From: Rhodoferax sp.
GTDB lineage: Bacteria; Pseudomonadota; Gammaproteobacteria; Burkholderiales; Burkholderiaceae_C
NCBI RefSeq assembly: GCF_030653815.1
Contig: NZ_JAURYQ010000037.1
Coordinates: 1 to 64,000 of the forward strand
Length of the DNA stretch: 64,000 nucleotides
Direction: 5' to 3'
Under the pieces are notes generated by a model. It saw nothing but the letters and a program-made list of their open reading frames with translations, made no database searches and was not told the origin of the DNA. Position numbers and translations under genes: made by a program. Below, piece by piece: positions 46,661-56,406 of this stretch (position 1 is its first letter; every line of letters starts with the position of its first letter).

Positions 46661-46749
46661 TCAATCAATGTTTGAGACGGGAGCCCTGAGTCAGGGCGAC
46701 GCAGCCGGAATTGTCAGGGCAAATGCGATGCTGCTGCGGTCTTTGGGGC

Positions 46750-48189
46750 TTAAAGCCCCGTGGCCGCTTCCATGCCACCGCCCAGGGTCTTGAACAGGGC
46801 AATCTGATTTTGCAAACTGGCCAGTCGGGTTTGCACCAGTGCCTGCTGGGCGCTGAACAGGGCCCGTTGGGCATCGAGCCAGTCGAGCTGGTTGGCCACG
46901 CCATGCTCCAGGCGCAACTGTGTCAACTGGCTGCGCGCTGTCTCGGCGTCCAGCAGGGCTTGCTGGGCCTGCAGTTGTTCGACCAGCGTGGCCCGGCTGG
47001 CCAGGCCATCGGCCACCTCGCGGAAAGCGCTCTGAATGGCTTTTTCATACTGTGCCACTGCGATCTCACGCCCGGTTCGCGCCGCGTCCAGATTGGCCTG
47101 GTTGCGCCCGGCATCAAAGATCGGCAGCACCAGTTGCGGCGCCAGCGTCCAGCCCCAGGAGCCGCTCTTGAACAGCCCGGACAGTGCGCTGCTGGCGGAC
47201 CCGGCACCCGCCGTCAGGCTGATGCGTGGGAAAAACGCCGCCCGGGCCGCGCCGATGTTGGCATTGCTGGCCACCAGTGATTGCTCGGCCTGGCGAATGT
47301 CGGGGCGCCGGGCCAGCAGGTCAGAGGGCAGTCCGGCAGGCAACTCGGCAAACATCAGTTGACTCAGCTTGTGGGGCGTCCATTGCTCCCGTTGAGCCGC
47401 GCTGACGGGTTGGCCCAGCAACAGTGCCAGGGCGTTTTCGTCGAGCGCGCGCTGGCGCATGTGCTGGGCCAGCGTGACGCGGGCCGACTCCAGCAAGGTT
47501 TGTGCGTTGCGGCGCTCGAAGTCCGAAGCCGCGCCGTGTTCGACCTTGAGGTCGACCAGCTTGAGTGATTCAGCGCGGGAGTCGAGTGTCCGCCGTGAAA
47601 CGGCCAGCAGTTCTTCGTCCGCCAGCAGGTTCAGCCAGGTCTGCGCCACGGTGGCGATCAGGCTGATCTGGACGGTTTGGGCAGCTTCGGCGCTGGCCAG
47701 CACCTGGGCCAGGGCTTGTTCCTTGAGGCTGGCGACCCGGCCGAAAAAGTCAAGCTCGTAAGCGGTGACCGTCAGCCCGGCGCTGTACGTGCTGTTGATG
47801 GCCCCATCGCTGCCCGGCGCGCGAGAGCCGGCAGCGGCAGCGTTCAGGGTGGGGAGCTGGTCGGCCCGGCGCACACCCAGCTGGGCGCGCGCCTGGTCGA
47901 TGTTGAGCAGCGCCACGCGCAGGTCCCGGTTGTTGGCCAGTGCGGTGTCGATGAGCTGGCGCAGCGCCGGGTCGGAAAAGTAGCTTTGCCAGTTCACGAC
48001 AGCCTGAGGGGTGGCATTGGCGCTACCGTCCGCTGTGTTGACCCCGGCGCTGGCTGGCCACTGCGCCGCCACCGGCGCGCTGGGGCGCTGGTAAGTTGGC
48101 ATGAGCGAGCAGCCCGTCAGCAAGCTGATGGCAAGCACTGCCACGGAGCGTTTCAGGGCGGAAGCTGAGGACCGTTGTTGTTTATTCAT
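46750..48189 (-). CDS. RND efflux outer membrane lipoprotein, OprM/NodT type
   Basis: A 479-residue channel. Start ATG 48189 gives a lipoprotein signal peptide with lipobox LLTGC (Cys27), then SLMPTYQRPSAPV, typical of OprM-like factors. Two repeated coiled-coil regions follow. It overlaps the pump stop by 8 bp, so it is the third gene of an adaptor-pump-channel operon. Its stop codon lies inside a perfect GGGGCTT/AAGCCCC palindrome (46745-46759). Confidence 0.93.
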   Translation of the reverse strand: MNKQQRSSASALKRSVAVLAISLLTGCSLMPTYQRPSAPVAAQWPASAGVNTADGSANATPQAVVNWQSYFSDPALRQLIDTALANNRDLRVALLNIDQARAQLGVRRADQLPTLNAAAAGSRAPGSDGAINSTYSAGLTVTAYELDFFGRVASLKEQALAQVLASAEAAQTVQISLIATVAQTWLNLLADEELLAVSRRTLDSRAESLKLVDLKVEHGAASDFERRNAQTLLESARVTLAQHMRQRALDENALALLLGQPVSAAQREQWTPHKLSQLMFAELPAGLPSDLLARRPDIRQAEQSLVASNANIGAARAAFFPRISLTAGAGSASSALSGLFKSGSWGWTLAPQLVLPIFDAGRNQANLDAARTGREIAVAQYEKAIQSAFREVADGLASRATLVEQLQAQQALLDAETARSQLTQLRLEHGVANQLDWLDAQRALFSAQQALVQTRLASLQNQIALFKTLGGGMEAATGL

Positions 48190-51100
48190 GCGAATGCACT
48201 CCCATGTGTTCTGCCTGCGCCGCATGCACCTGCTGTTGGCGCACACTGTCCTTGAACAGGTTGCGAATGACGACAAAAAAGATCGGGACAAACACCACGG
48301 CCAGGGCGGTGCCGGTCAGGATGCCGCCAATCACACCGGTGCCAATGGCGCGCTGGCTGGCCGAACCGGCGCCCGTGGCAATGGCCAGCGGCAGCACGCC
48401 CAGCGTGAAGGCCATCGAGGTCATCACGATCGGGCGAAAGCGCAGGTGGGCGGCTTCCAGGGCCGCCGCCACCACGCTCTTGCCCTGGGCCTGCAGGTCC
48501 TTGGCAAATTCGATGATCAGGATGGCGTTTTTTGCCGACAAGCCGATGATGGTGATCAGGCCGACCTGGAAATACACGTCATTGGAATAGGCGCGCAGCA
48601 GCGTGGCCACAATCACCCCGAGCACGCCCAGCGGCACCACCAGAATGACCGCCAGCGGAATGGTCCAGCTCTCGTACAGGGCTGCCAGGCACAGGAACAC
48701 CGACAGGATGGCAAAGCCATAAAGGATCATGGCCTGGGCACCGGCCAGCTTTTCTTCGCGCGAGGTGCCAGTCCACTCAAAACCAAAACCGGGCGGCAAC
48801 TGGCTGGCCAGGCTTTCCATTTCTTTCATGGCGTCGCCGGTGCTGAAGCCATCGGCGGCGCTGCCGCCAATGCGCATGGCCGGGTAGCCGTTGTAGCGCA
48901 CCGTCTGCATGGCGCCGGTGACCCAGCGCGCGCTGGTGAAGGCGGACAAGGGCACCATTTGTCCCTTGGTGTTGGGCACGTTGAGTTTGAGCAAGTCATC
49001 AGGCTGCATGCGTGCGGGTGCGTCGGCTTGCACCATCACACGCTGCAGTCGTCCGGCGTTGGGGAAGTCGTTGACATAGCTTGACCCCAGCGAGGTGGAG
49101 ATGGTGGCGTTGATGGCCTCAAACGGCACGCCCAGCGCGCTGGCCTTGTCGCGGTCGATGTCCAGTTGCAATTGCGGTGCGTCTTCCAGGCCGTCAGGGC
49201 GCACCTGGGTCAGCACCTTGCTCTTGGCAGCCAAGCCGAGCAGCTGGTTACGGGCGCCCAACAGCGCCTCGTGACCCAACCCGGCACGGTCTTGCAGCCG
49301 GAAGCTGAAGCCCGAGGACGAGCCCAGTTCGGGAATCGGTGGCGGGCTCAAGGGAAAGATAAAGGCGTCACGAATGCCCGACAGCGAGCCAAAGGCGCGT
49401 CCGGCCAGCGCCTGCGCCGAACTGCCGGGCTCGCTGCGCTCGGACCAGTCCTTGAGTGTGACAAAAGCCAGGGCGGCATTTTGTCCCTGCCCCGAGAAGC
49501 TGAAGCCCAGCACACTCACCATGCCCTGCACTTCAGGCTGCTTGAGCATGAAGCCTTCGACCTGCTCCATCACGGCCAGGGTCCGCCCCTGGGTGGCGCC
49601 GGGCGGCAACTGCACATTGACCAGCATCGTGCCCTGGTCTTCGTTGGGCAGGAAGGACGCGGGCAGGCGCTGGTACATCCAGCCGGCACCCGCCACGATG
49701 GCCAGGTAAATCACCAGATAACGCGCAGCGCGCGGCAGCAGCCTGGCGACACCGCCCTCATACGCCTTGGCTGTTCTGGCAAAGCCGCGGTTGAACCAGC
49801 CAAAAAAACCGGTCTTGGCGTGGTGGTGACCGGCTTCGACGGGTTTGAGCAGGGTGGCGCACAAAGCCGGCGTGAGCGACAGCGCCAGAAAGGCCGAGAA
49901 CGCAATCGAAACACCCATCACGGCGGCAAACTGGCGGTAAATATTGCCAATGGAGCCACTGAAAAACGCCAGCGGCACAAACACCGAGATCAGCACCACG
50001 GTCACGCCAATGATGGCCCCCGAGATTTGACCCATGGCCTTGCGCGTGGCCTCCAGTGGCGCCAACCCTTCCTCGCTCATGATGCGCTCGACGTTTTCCA
50101 CCACCACGATGGCGTCGTCCACCACAATGCCGATCACCAGCACCATGGCAAACATGGTGAGCACGTTGATCGAGAACCCCATGGCCAGCAGGGTGGCGAA
50201 CGTGCCCAGCAGTGCAATCGGCACCACCAGCGTGGGGATCAGCGTGTAACGCCAGTCCTGCAAAAACAAAAACATGACCAGAAACACCAGCACGATGGCC
50301 TCAACCAGGGTGGTTGCCACCTGGCGCAGCGAGGTGTCGATGAAGCGCGAGCTGTCGTAGGGAATGGCCCAGGTCATGCCTTTTGGGAAAAACTTTTCAA
50401 GTTCTGCCATGCGGGCGCGCACCGCTTTGGCTGTGGCCAGGGCATTGCCACTGGGCGACAACTGCACGCCGATGCCGGTGGAGGGTTTGCCATTGAGCCG
50501 GGCCGAGGTGGCGTAGGACTGGGCGCCGAGTTCGATGCGTGCCACGTCCTTCAGACGCACGCTGGAACCGTCGGTGTTGGCGCGCAGCACCACGTTGCCG
50601 AACTGCGCCACGCTGCTGAGTTGGCCACCCACCACCACGGTGGCGGCAATGCCCTGACCCGCCACGTTGGGCAGACCGCCAATTTCACCGGCTGACACTT
50701 GCGCGTTTTGCGCCCGAATGGCCGCCGTCACGTCGCTGGCCGACAAGTTGTAGCTTTGCAGCTTGGCTGGATCGACCCAGATGCGCATGGCGCGTTCGGT
50801 GCCGAACAGTTGCACCTGGCCGACACCGGGCAGGCGCTGCAGTTCGGGCACGATGCTGCGCGAGGCGTAGTCACCCAAGGCCACCGGATTCAAGGCCGGG
50901 TCGTCGGATGAAAGAATGGCAAACAGCAGGAAGTTGCTGCGCGCCTTGTCTACCCGCACGCCCTGTTGTGTCACAGCCGATGGCAGACGCGGTGCGGCGC
51001 GCGACAGCCGGTTTTGCACGTCCACTTGCGCCAGATCGGCGTTGGTGCCGGGCTCGAAGCTCAGCGTGATGCTGCCCGAACCGCTGGCCTGGGCCACAGA

Positions 51101-51337
51101 CTCCATGTAGATCAGGCCGGGCGAGCCATTCATTTCCTGCTCGACGATCGACAGCACACTGTCTTCCAGGGTTTTGGCCGAAGCGCCGGGATAGTTGGCG
51201 GAAATGACGATCGAGGGCGGTGCCACGGGCGGGTACTGGGCAATGGGCAACTGGGTGACGGCCACCGAGCCGAGCACGATGATGAAGAGCGCGATGACCC
51301 ACGCAAAAATGGGTCGGTCAATGAAAAACTTGGCCAT
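48182..51337 (-). CDS. RND multidrug efflux pump, AcrB/MexB-like
   Basis: A 1051-residue hydrophobic/amphiphilic efflux-1 transporter. The start MAKFFIDRPIFAWVIALFI is the AcrB/MexB hallmark. Proton-relay residues are in VVDDAIVVVENVERIM (the Asp pair near 407) and GLSAKNAILIIEFAKDL (Lys near 945). Length matches AcrB (1049). It exports dyes, solvents, detergents or antibiotics through the OprM-type channel encoded downstream. It lies 12 bp after its adaptor gene. Confidence 0.96.
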   Translation of the reverse strand: MAKFFIDRPIFAWVIALFIIVLGSVAVTQLPIAQYPPVAPPSIVISANYPGASAKTLEDSVLSIVEQEMNGSPGLIYMESVAQASGSGSITLSFEPGTNADLAQVDVQNRLSRAAPRLPSAVTQQGVRVDKARSNFLLFAILSSDDPALNPVALGDYASRSIVPELQRLPGVGQVQLFGTERAMRIWVDPAKLQSYNLSASDVTAAIRAQNAQVSAGEIGGLPNVAGQGIAATVVVGGQLSSVAQFGNVVLRANTDGSSVRLKDVARIELGAQSYATSARLNGKPSTGIGVQLSPSGNALATAKAVRARMAELEKFFPKGMTWAIPYDSSRFIDTSLRQVATTLVEAIVLVFLVMFLFLQDWRYTLIPTLVVPIALLGTFATLLAMGFSINVLTMFAMVLVIGIVVDDAIVVVENVERIMSEEGLAPLEATRKAMGQISGAIIGVTVVLISVFVPLAFFSGSIGNIYRQFAAVMGVSIAFSAFLALSLTPALCATLLKPVEAGHHHAKTGFFGWFNRGFARTAKAYEGGVARLLPRAARYLVIYLAIVAGAGWMYQRLPASFLPNEDQGTMLVNVQLPPGATQGRTLAVMEQVEGFMLKQPEVQGMVSVLGFSFSGQGQNAALAFVTLKDWSERSEPGSSAQALAGRAFGSLSGIRDAFIFPLSPPPIPELGSSSGFSFRLQDRAGLGHEALLGARNQLLGLAAKSKVLTQVRPDGLEDAPQLQLDIDRDKASALGVPFEAINATISTSLGSSYVNDFPNAGRLQRVMVQADAPARMQPDDLLKLNVPNTKGQMVPLSAFTSARWVTGAMQTVRYNGYPAMRIGGSAADGFSTGDAMKEMESLASQLPPGFGFEWTGTSREEKLAGAQAMILYGFAILSVFLCLAALYESWTIPLAVILVVPLGVLGVIVATLLRAYSNDVYFQVGLITIIGLSAKNAILIIEFAKDLQAQGKSVVAAALEAAHLRFRPIVMTSMAFTLGVLPLAIATGAGSASQRAIGTGVIGGILTGTALAVVFVPIFFVVIRNLFKDSVRQQQVHAAQAEHMGVHSHE

Positions 51338-51349
51338 GGCAAGAACTCC

Positions 51350-52567
51350 TTAGCGCGCCGCGCTGGCGGCTGCAGCAGGGGACGATGCCGCAGGGGTGGC
51401 CTTGGCGGGCGCGCTGCCGGGGGCTTGCCACGGCACGGCTTTCACCGGGGCCCCGCCACGCAATTTCTGGAAGCCGTCGACCATCACCTGGTCACCGCTT
51501 TGCAGGCCGTCCAGAATCACCCACTGGCCGCCTTGTTGGCCGCCCACTTTGACCGGGCGCGGGGCCACCTTGCCGTCGTTGCTCACCACCATGACGGAGT
51601 CGCCTTGAGGCGCGCGCGTCACGGCTTGCTGGGGCAGGGTGATGGCGCTGCTGGCTTGCGCCTGTTCCACGCGCACTCGAACGAACAGGCCCGGCAGCAG
51701 GGTGCCCACAGGGTTGGGCACTTCGGCGCGCAGGGTGATCTGGCCGCTGGTGCTGTCCACCGTCACATCAGAAAACAGTAATTTGCCGGGCTTGGCGTAC
51801 TCGGAGCCATCCTCCAGCACCAAGCGCACGCTGGCCGCCTGGCTCCCGGCGCGTTTGAGCTGGCCGGATTCCAGTTGGCGGCGCAATTGCATCACTTCCG
51901 AAGCGGATTGGGTGAAGTTGACATACATCGGGTCGGTTTGCTGAATCACCGCCATGGGGGTGGCCTCGCCTTGGCCGACCAAGGCGCCTTCGGTGACGAG
52001 GGCGCGGCCAATCCGGCCGCTGATGGGCGCGGTAATCGTCGCGTAGCCCAGGTTGATGCGCGCGGTTTGCACTGCGGCGCGGGCCACGGCCACGTCGGCT
52101 TCCGCCAATTTTTGCGCTGCCTGGGCATTGACAAATTCCTGCTGGCTGATGGCCTTGGCCTCGATCAAGGGCTTGAAGCGTTCGGCCTGGGCACGGGCTT
52201 GCATCTGGTTGGCCTCGGCCTTGGCGACCGACGCCAGGGCGCTGGCCAGCGTGGCCTGGTAAGGGCTGGCATCAATCTGAAACAAGGCCTGGCCGGCTCG
52301 CACCTGGCTGCCCTCGGTAAACAGGCGCTTTTGCAAAATGCCGGCGGCGCGTGCCCGCACCTGCGCCACCCGCGAGGCCTCCAGCCGGCCGGGCAATTCG
52401 GTCACCAGGCCCACATCGGCCAGTTTGACCGTGACCACGCCCACCTCGGCCGGTGGTGGCATGCCCCCCGGTCCACCGGGGCCAGCCGCAGGTGCGTTGC
52501 CCTGGCCGCAGGCCGACAACAACAGGCTCAATCCCAGCGCCGTGGGTGCCCAGATGCGCTTGTGCAT
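51350..52567 (-). CDS. RND efflux adaptor lipoprotein, AcrA/MexA-like
   Basis: A 405-residue membrane-fusion lipoprotein. Start ATG 52567 gives MHKRIWAPTALGLSLLLSACGQ with lipidated Cys20. The first lipoyl half follows (LPGRLEASRVAQVRARAAGIL), then a helical hairpin and the second half (ATITAPISGRIGRALV). The ending is Ala-rich and low in complexity. It is the first gene of the adaptor-pump-channel operon, divergent from a TetR gene across a 182-bp gap containing an AcrR-like operator. Confidence 0.94.
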   Translation of the reverse strand: MHKRIWAPTALGLSLLLSACGQGNAPAAGPGGPGGMPPPAEVGVVTVKLADVGLVTELPGRLEASRVAQVRARAAGILQKRLFTEGSQVRAGQALFQIDASPYQATLASALASVAKAEANQMQARAQAERFKPLIEAKAISQQEFVNAQAAQKLAEADVAVARAAVQTARINLGYATITAPISGRIGRALVTEGALVGQGEATPMAVIQQTDPMYVNFTQSASEVMQLRRQLESGQLKRAGSQAASVRLVLEDGSEYAKPGKLLFSDVTVDSTSGQITLRAEVPNPVGTLLPGLFVRVRVEQAQASSAITLPQQAVTRAPQGDSVMVVSNDGKVAPRPVKVGGQQGGQWVILDGLQSGDQVMVDGFQKLRGGAPVKAVPWQAPGSAPAKATPAASSPAAAASAAR

Positions 52568-52700
52568 GGAAAATCGGAAAAGACTTGAGCAAGCCGTGGG
52601 GGCGCAGGTGTGCAGCATGGCGGAATTCCTGGAAAAAAAAGAAAGCCCTGACAGTGACACGGGCAGGGCGGATCAACAGTTGGTGATTTTTCCAGAAGTA

Positions 52701-52724
52701 TACATACAATCACGAATGTAAATT
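52701..52724. promoter_or_regulatory. AcrR-like operator between efflux operon and regulator
   Basis: This 24-base site begins TACATACA and contains GAATGTA. It matches the remembered E. coli AcrR operator (TACATACATT-TGTGAATGTATGTA) at 17 of 24 positions. It lies 25 bp before the TetR start and about 134 bp before the adaptor start. Confidence 0.72.
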
Positions 52725-52749
52725 AATCGCCCCACGAGCAAACACATTC

Positions 52750-53370
52750 ATGGTCCGCCGCACGAAAGAAGACGCTGAAGAAACCCGCCACCAGCTGCTG
52801 GAGGCGGCGCAGCGCGTATTTGTAGAAAAAGGCGTGTCGCGCACGTCGCTGCAAGACATTGCGCAAGCTGCTGGCGTGACACGCGGGGCGATTTACTGGC
52901 ACTTCAAGAACAAGGCCGAGTTGTTCAACGCCATGATGGACAGCGTCGTCTTGCCCATGGAACAAGCCATGCAGCAGATGGGTCATGATGCAGGACAAGA
53001 CCCACTGGTCGAGCTCGAGCGCGCCGTCTTGCAGACGATGCACAGCATTGATTCCGATGCGCGCACCCGCGCCATTTTTGAAGTGGCTACCCTGAAGGTG
53101 GAATACGTGGACGAGTTGCTGGCGGTCAAGCAGCGGCATGTGGCGTGTTACCTGGAAGGAACGCGCCAGATGCAACGCAGCCTGGAGGACGCTGCCGCCC
53201 GGCGCGCGGTGACGCTGGCCGTGCCGGCAGACGCCGCCGCGCAGGGCCTGCATGCGTTGATGGTGGGCCTGATTCACAGCTGGATGCTGGAACCTGCCGG
53301 GTTCAAGCTGGTAGCGGTGTCTCAAGCGGCTATCAGGACCTATCTGGCGGGCTTGGGCCTGAAATTCTGA
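52750..53370 (+). CDS. acrR: TetR-family repressor, AcrR/TtgR-like
   Basis: A 206-residue repressor starting [20 protein letters not shown]. The helix-turn-helix block [37 protein letters not shown] (about 21-57) is nearly identical in pattern to AcrR and TtgR. The C-terminal domain is the AcrR-type ligand pocket. Divergent position and the adjacent operator point to control of the neighbouring efflux operon and itself, with release by pump substrates. Confidence 0.93.
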   Translation: MVRRTKEDAEETRHQLLEAAQRVFVEKGVSRTSLQDIAQAAGVTRGAIYWHFKNKAELFNAMMDSVVLPMEQAMQQMGHDAGQDPLVELERAVLQTMHSIDSDARTRAIFEVATLKVEYVDELLAVKQRHVACYLEGTRQMQRSLEDAAARRAVTLAVPADAAAQGLHALMVGLIHSWMLEPAGFKLVAVSQAAIRTYLAGLGLKF

Positions 53371-53389
53371 TCACCTAAACTTGCCCGCT

Positions 53390-54460
53390 ATGGCAAAAGA
53401 CTACTGTGTGTTGGGAATCGAATCGTCCTGTGATGAAACCGGCGTGGCGCTGGTGCGGGTCAGCGGCCAGCGTTTGCCCGAGTTGCTGGCCCATGCCTTG
53501 TACAGCCAGATTGACATGCACCAGGCCTATGGTGGTGTGGTGCCCGAGCTGGCCAGCCGCGACCATATTCGCCGCGTCTTGCCGTTGACCCGGGAGGTGT
53601 TGGAGGCCGCTGGCAAAACCCTGCAGGAGGTTGATGTGGTGGCCTTCACCCGAGGCCCGGGTCTGGCCGGTGCGCTGCTGGTGGGCTCTGGCGTGGCCTG
53701 CGCCCTGGGGGCTTCTTTGGGCAAGCCGGTGCTGGGCGTGCACCATCTGGAAGGGCATTTGTTGTCGCCTTTTTTAAGCGCCGATCCGCCCGAATTTCCC
53801 TTTGTGGCCTTGCTGGTGTCGGGCGGGCATACGCAATTGATGCGGGTTGATGGGGTGGGGCGCTACCAGATGCTGGGTGAAACCATCGATGACGCCGCCG
53901 GCGAGGCGTTTGATAAATCGGCCAAGCTGCTGGGGCTGGGTTACCCGGGGGGGCCGGCGCTGTCCAAACTGGCGGAAATTGGCGACCCGTTGGCGTACAA
54001 ACTGCCACGGCCGCTGCTGCACAGCGACAACCTGGATTTTTCTTTTGCCGGCCTGAAAACAGCGGTGATGGTGCAGGCCAAAAAACTCGCCACCGCGCAA
54101 GCGTGCGCCGTGGAGGCCTTGCCAACTGCTGTGTTGGCTGATCTGGCCGCGTCCACCCAGGCCGCCATCGTGGAGGTGCTGGTGAAAAAATCTCTGGCAG
54201 CGCTCAAGGCGGCGGGCCTGAAGCGCCTGGTGGTCGCAGGTGGCGTGGGGGCCAACCGCAGCTTGCGTGAGCAACTCGACCGGGCCTGTGGCCAGCGCGG
54301 CGTGCGCGTGCATTACCCGGAGCTGCATTTGTGCACCGACAACGGCGCCATGATTGCCATGGCAGCCGCCATGCGGCTGCAGTCAGGCATCCAGGCCGCC
54401 AATGAGGTCTATGCGTTTGACGTCAAGCCACGCTGGCCGCTCGACGAAATTCTGCTGTGA
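53390..54460 (+). CDS. tsaD: tRNA threonylcarbamoyladenosine transferase subunit TsaD
   Basis: Part of the TsaBDE machinery that makes t6A at position 37 of ANN-reading tRNAs. Start ATG 53390 ([21 protein letters not shown]) gives 356 residues. The metal-binding HHLEGH is near 111-116, the phosphate motif VSGGHTQL near 135 and [13 protein letters not shown] near 282. The partner genes tsaB and tsaE are not in the window. It lies 19 bp after the TetR gene. Confidence 0.97.
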   Translation: MAKDYCVLGIESSCDETGVALVRVSGQRLPELLAHALYSQIDMHQAYGGVVPELASRDHIRRVLPLTREVLEAAGKTLQEVDVVAFTRGPGLAGALLVGSGVACALGASLGKPVLGVHHLEGHLLSPFLSADPPEFPFVALLVSGGHTQLMRVDGVGRYQMLGETIDDAAGEAFDKSAKLLGLGYPGGPALSKLAEIGDPLAYKLPRPLLHSDNLDFSFAGLKTAVMVQAKKLATAQACAVEALPTAVLADLAASTQAAIVEVLVKKSLAALKAAGLKRLVVAGGVGANRSLREQLDRACGQRGVRVHYPELHLCTDNGAMIAMAAAMRLQSGIQAANEVYAFDVKPRWPLDEILL

Positions 54461-54551
54461 CTGCGCATTACACTGCGCAGCGTTCCGAGTGAACCAGCCG
54501 CCTGCCTCCACTGTGGCGAGTGACAGGGCTGACATTAAAAAGATTGCTGTG

Positions 54552-55799
54552 ATGTTGAAAATAATGCGACGAGCCGTGTTGGGGCTCACTTGCTTGGTCT
54601 TCCTGCCGCTGGCAGCGCTGGCGCAAACGCCCGCTGTGCCGGTCAAAATTGCCATGATCGAGGGCCTGAGCGGGCCGTTTGGCAACACCGGGGAAGCGGT
54701 GTTTCGCAACCTGGTCTGGGCCGTGGAGCGGGTCAATGCGCGCAATGGTGTGCGCCTGGAGTTGGCGCGTTACGACAGCAAGGGCCAGGCCGAAGAAGCC
54801 TTGTCGGCGCTCAAGTCGGCCATTGACGATGGCGCCAGGTTCATCATGCAGGGCAACTCCTCGGCCGTTGCCGCGGCCTTGGTGGATGCCATCAACAAAC
54901 ACAACGCACGTGAGCCGGCCAAGCGGGTGCTGTTTTTGAATTATTCGGCGGTCGATCCCATTTTGACCAACGAGAAGTGCAGTTTCTGGCATTTCAGGTT
55001 TGATGCCCATGCCGACATGCGCATGACGGCACTGATGGACGTCTTGAAGAGCGATCAGGGCCTTCAAAGCGTCTACATCCTGGGCCAGGACTACAGCTTT
55101 GGCCATGCCGTGGCACGTGAAGCCAAGCGCCAACTGGCGGTGTTGCGACCGGATGTGCGGGTGGTGGGTGACGAATTGCATCCGATGGGACGCGTCAAGG
55201 ACTTTTTGCCTTACGCGGCAAAAATCAAGGCCAGCGGCGCGCAGGCGGTCATCACCGGTAATTTTGGCAATGATTTGACCTTGTTGGTCAAGGCCGCCAA
55301 GGATGTGGGTTTTGACGGCAAGTTTTATACTTTTTACGGCAATGCCCTGGGCGCACCGGCGGCCATCGGGGACGCCGGGGTGGGCAAGGTGGTGGCGGTG
55401 GCCGACTGGTTGCCCAATGTGCAAAATGCCCAGAGCGAGGCCTTTTACCAATCCTTCCGTGTGCGCTTTCCCAAGCCGGCTGACGACTATGTGCACATGC
55501 GCATGCAGCTGATGGTGGAGGCCCTGGCCCAGGCCATCGACAAGGCCGGCACCACCGAAGCGAAGGCGGTGGCCACCCAGCTGGAGCAGGCCCGCGTGAC
55601 TTTTGCTGCGCAAACCGGCACCATGCGCGCCGCCGACCACCAGTTCCAGCAGCCGCTGGTGGTGGGTGTGATGGACAAGGTCGGCGCGCCGGGGGTGAGG
55701 TTTGACGTCGAAGGCTCAGGCTACGGTTTCCGGGTGATCAAAACCGTGGCGGCCGCGGCAGCTGAACAGCCCAGCAGTTGCAATATGCAGCGTCCCTGA
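54552..55799 (+). CDS. Branched-chain amino acid-type ABC substrate-binding protein
   Basis: A 415-residue periplasmic binding protein of the LivJ/Leu-binding type I fold. The signal peptide (MLKIMRRAVLGLTCLVFLPLAALAQ) is cleaved near residue 25, followed by VKIAMIEGLSGPFGNTGEAV, the family opening. ATG 54552 or ATG 54564 could start. No permease or ATPase gene is adjacent, so it is an orphan receptor. Ligands of this family range from amino acids to urea and aromatic acids; none can be assigned. Confidence 0.9.
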   Translation: MLKIMRRAVLGLTCLVFLPLAALAQTPAVPVKIAMIEGLSGPFGNTGEAVFRNLVWAVERVNARNGVRLELARYDSKGQAEEALSALKSAIDDGARFIMQGNSSAVAAALVDAINKHNAREPAKRVLFLNYSAVDPILTNEKCSFWHFRFDAHADMRMTALMDVLKSDQGLQSVYILGQDYSFGHAVAREAKRQLAVLRPDVRVVGDELHPMGRVKDFLPYAAKIKASGAQAVITGNFGNDLTLLVKAAKDVGFDGKFYTFYGNALGAPAAIGDAGVGKVVAVADWLPNVQNAQSEAFYQSFRVRFPKPADDYVHMRMQLMVEALAQAIDKAGTTEAKAVATQLEQARVTFAAQTGTMRAADHQFQQPLVVGVMDKVGAPGVRFDVEGSGYGFRVIKTVAAAAAEQPSSCNMQRP

Positions 55800-55830
55800 A
55801 GGGCGTCCAGGTCGGGCGCCAAGCTCTGGC

Positions 55831-55836
55831 TATAAT
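55831..55836 (+). promoter_or_regulatory. Candidate rpsO -10 element
   Basis: TATAAT lies 82 bp before the rpsO start. No good -35 is visible at 16-18 bases upstream. The leader that follows, to 55917, contains the ribosome site AGGA seven bases before the ATG. Confidence 0.5.
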
Positions 55837-55917
55837 AGCGGACTCTGCGCACAGCAGCAGTGCACGTCAGGGGCAGTTCCAGCGCCTGTCGCAAGTTCTT
55901 AATTAACAGGAAAAAAC

Positions 55918-56184
55918 ATGATTGCATCCAGTATCAAAGCCGCAGTTGTCAAGGACAACGCACGTCAAGCCGGTGACACCGGTAGCCCCGAAGTTCAGGT
56001 CGCCTTGCTGACGGCCCGTATCAACGAACTCATGCCCCACTTCAAGACCCACGCCAAAGACCACCATGGTCGTCGTGGTCTGTTGCGCATGGTGAGCCGT
56101 CGCCGCAAGCTGCTGGACTACCTCAAGTCCAAGGATGCTGACCGTTACCTGGCCCTGATTGCCAAGCTGGGTCTGCGCAAGTAA
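55918..56184 (+). CDS. rpsO: 30S ribosomal protein S15
   Basis: An 88-residue primary 16S rRNA-binding protein that starts assembly of the 30S platform. Typical S15 blocks are [25 protein letters not shown] (span about 21-45), [22 protein letters not shown] and [12 protein letters not shown]. It is followed by a terminator and then pnp, the common rpsO-pnp order. Confidence 0.98.
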   Translation: MIASSIKAAVVKDNARQAGDTGSPEVQVALLTARINELMPHFKTHAKDHHGRRGLLRMVSRRRKLLDYLKSKDADRYLALIAKLGLRK

Positions 56185-56204
56185 TTGGTTCAAAAAGAAT
56201 GACG

Positions 56205-56240
56205 AACGCCTGAGTTAGGTCACTAGCTCAGGCGTTTTTT
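56205..56240 (+). terminator. Intrinsic terminator between rpsO and pnp
   Basis: AACGCCTGAG and CTCAGGCGTT form a perfect 10-bp stem with a 12-base loop, followed by TTTT. In E. coli a terminator at this place is partly read through into pnp. Confidence 0.92.
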
Positions 56241-56283
56241 ACTTTAATTCACGTCGGAAACAGCAAAAACGGAGCGAAGCTGT

Positions 56284-56332
56284 GTCATTCCAAAGCCAAA
56301 TGACCCGAAATCGGGTGTGGTTCTGGAATGGC
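56284..56332 (+). promoter_or_regulatory. Long hairpin in the pnp leader
   Basis: CATTCCA (56286-56292) pairs with TGGAATG (56324-56330) and can extend outward by two pairs. Inside, GCCA pairs with TGGT, and ACCCG pairs with CGGGT around a four-base loop. The whole arm spans 49 bases, 75 bases before the pnp start. In E. coli an RNase III-cleaved leader hairpin mediates pnp autocontrol; a matching role here is inferred. Confidence 0.6.
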
Positions 56333-56406
56333 ATCGTGTTCTGTGTTGCGGCTTCCGGGCTTCGCCAGGGTGGCCTGCACCCTGCAAACTCACAGGAGAT
56401 TTAAAA

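Noticed and set aside
49166..50695. 509-codon plus-strand open frame
   Set aside because: It is antisense to the AcrB-like pump and has shadow composition with no domain.
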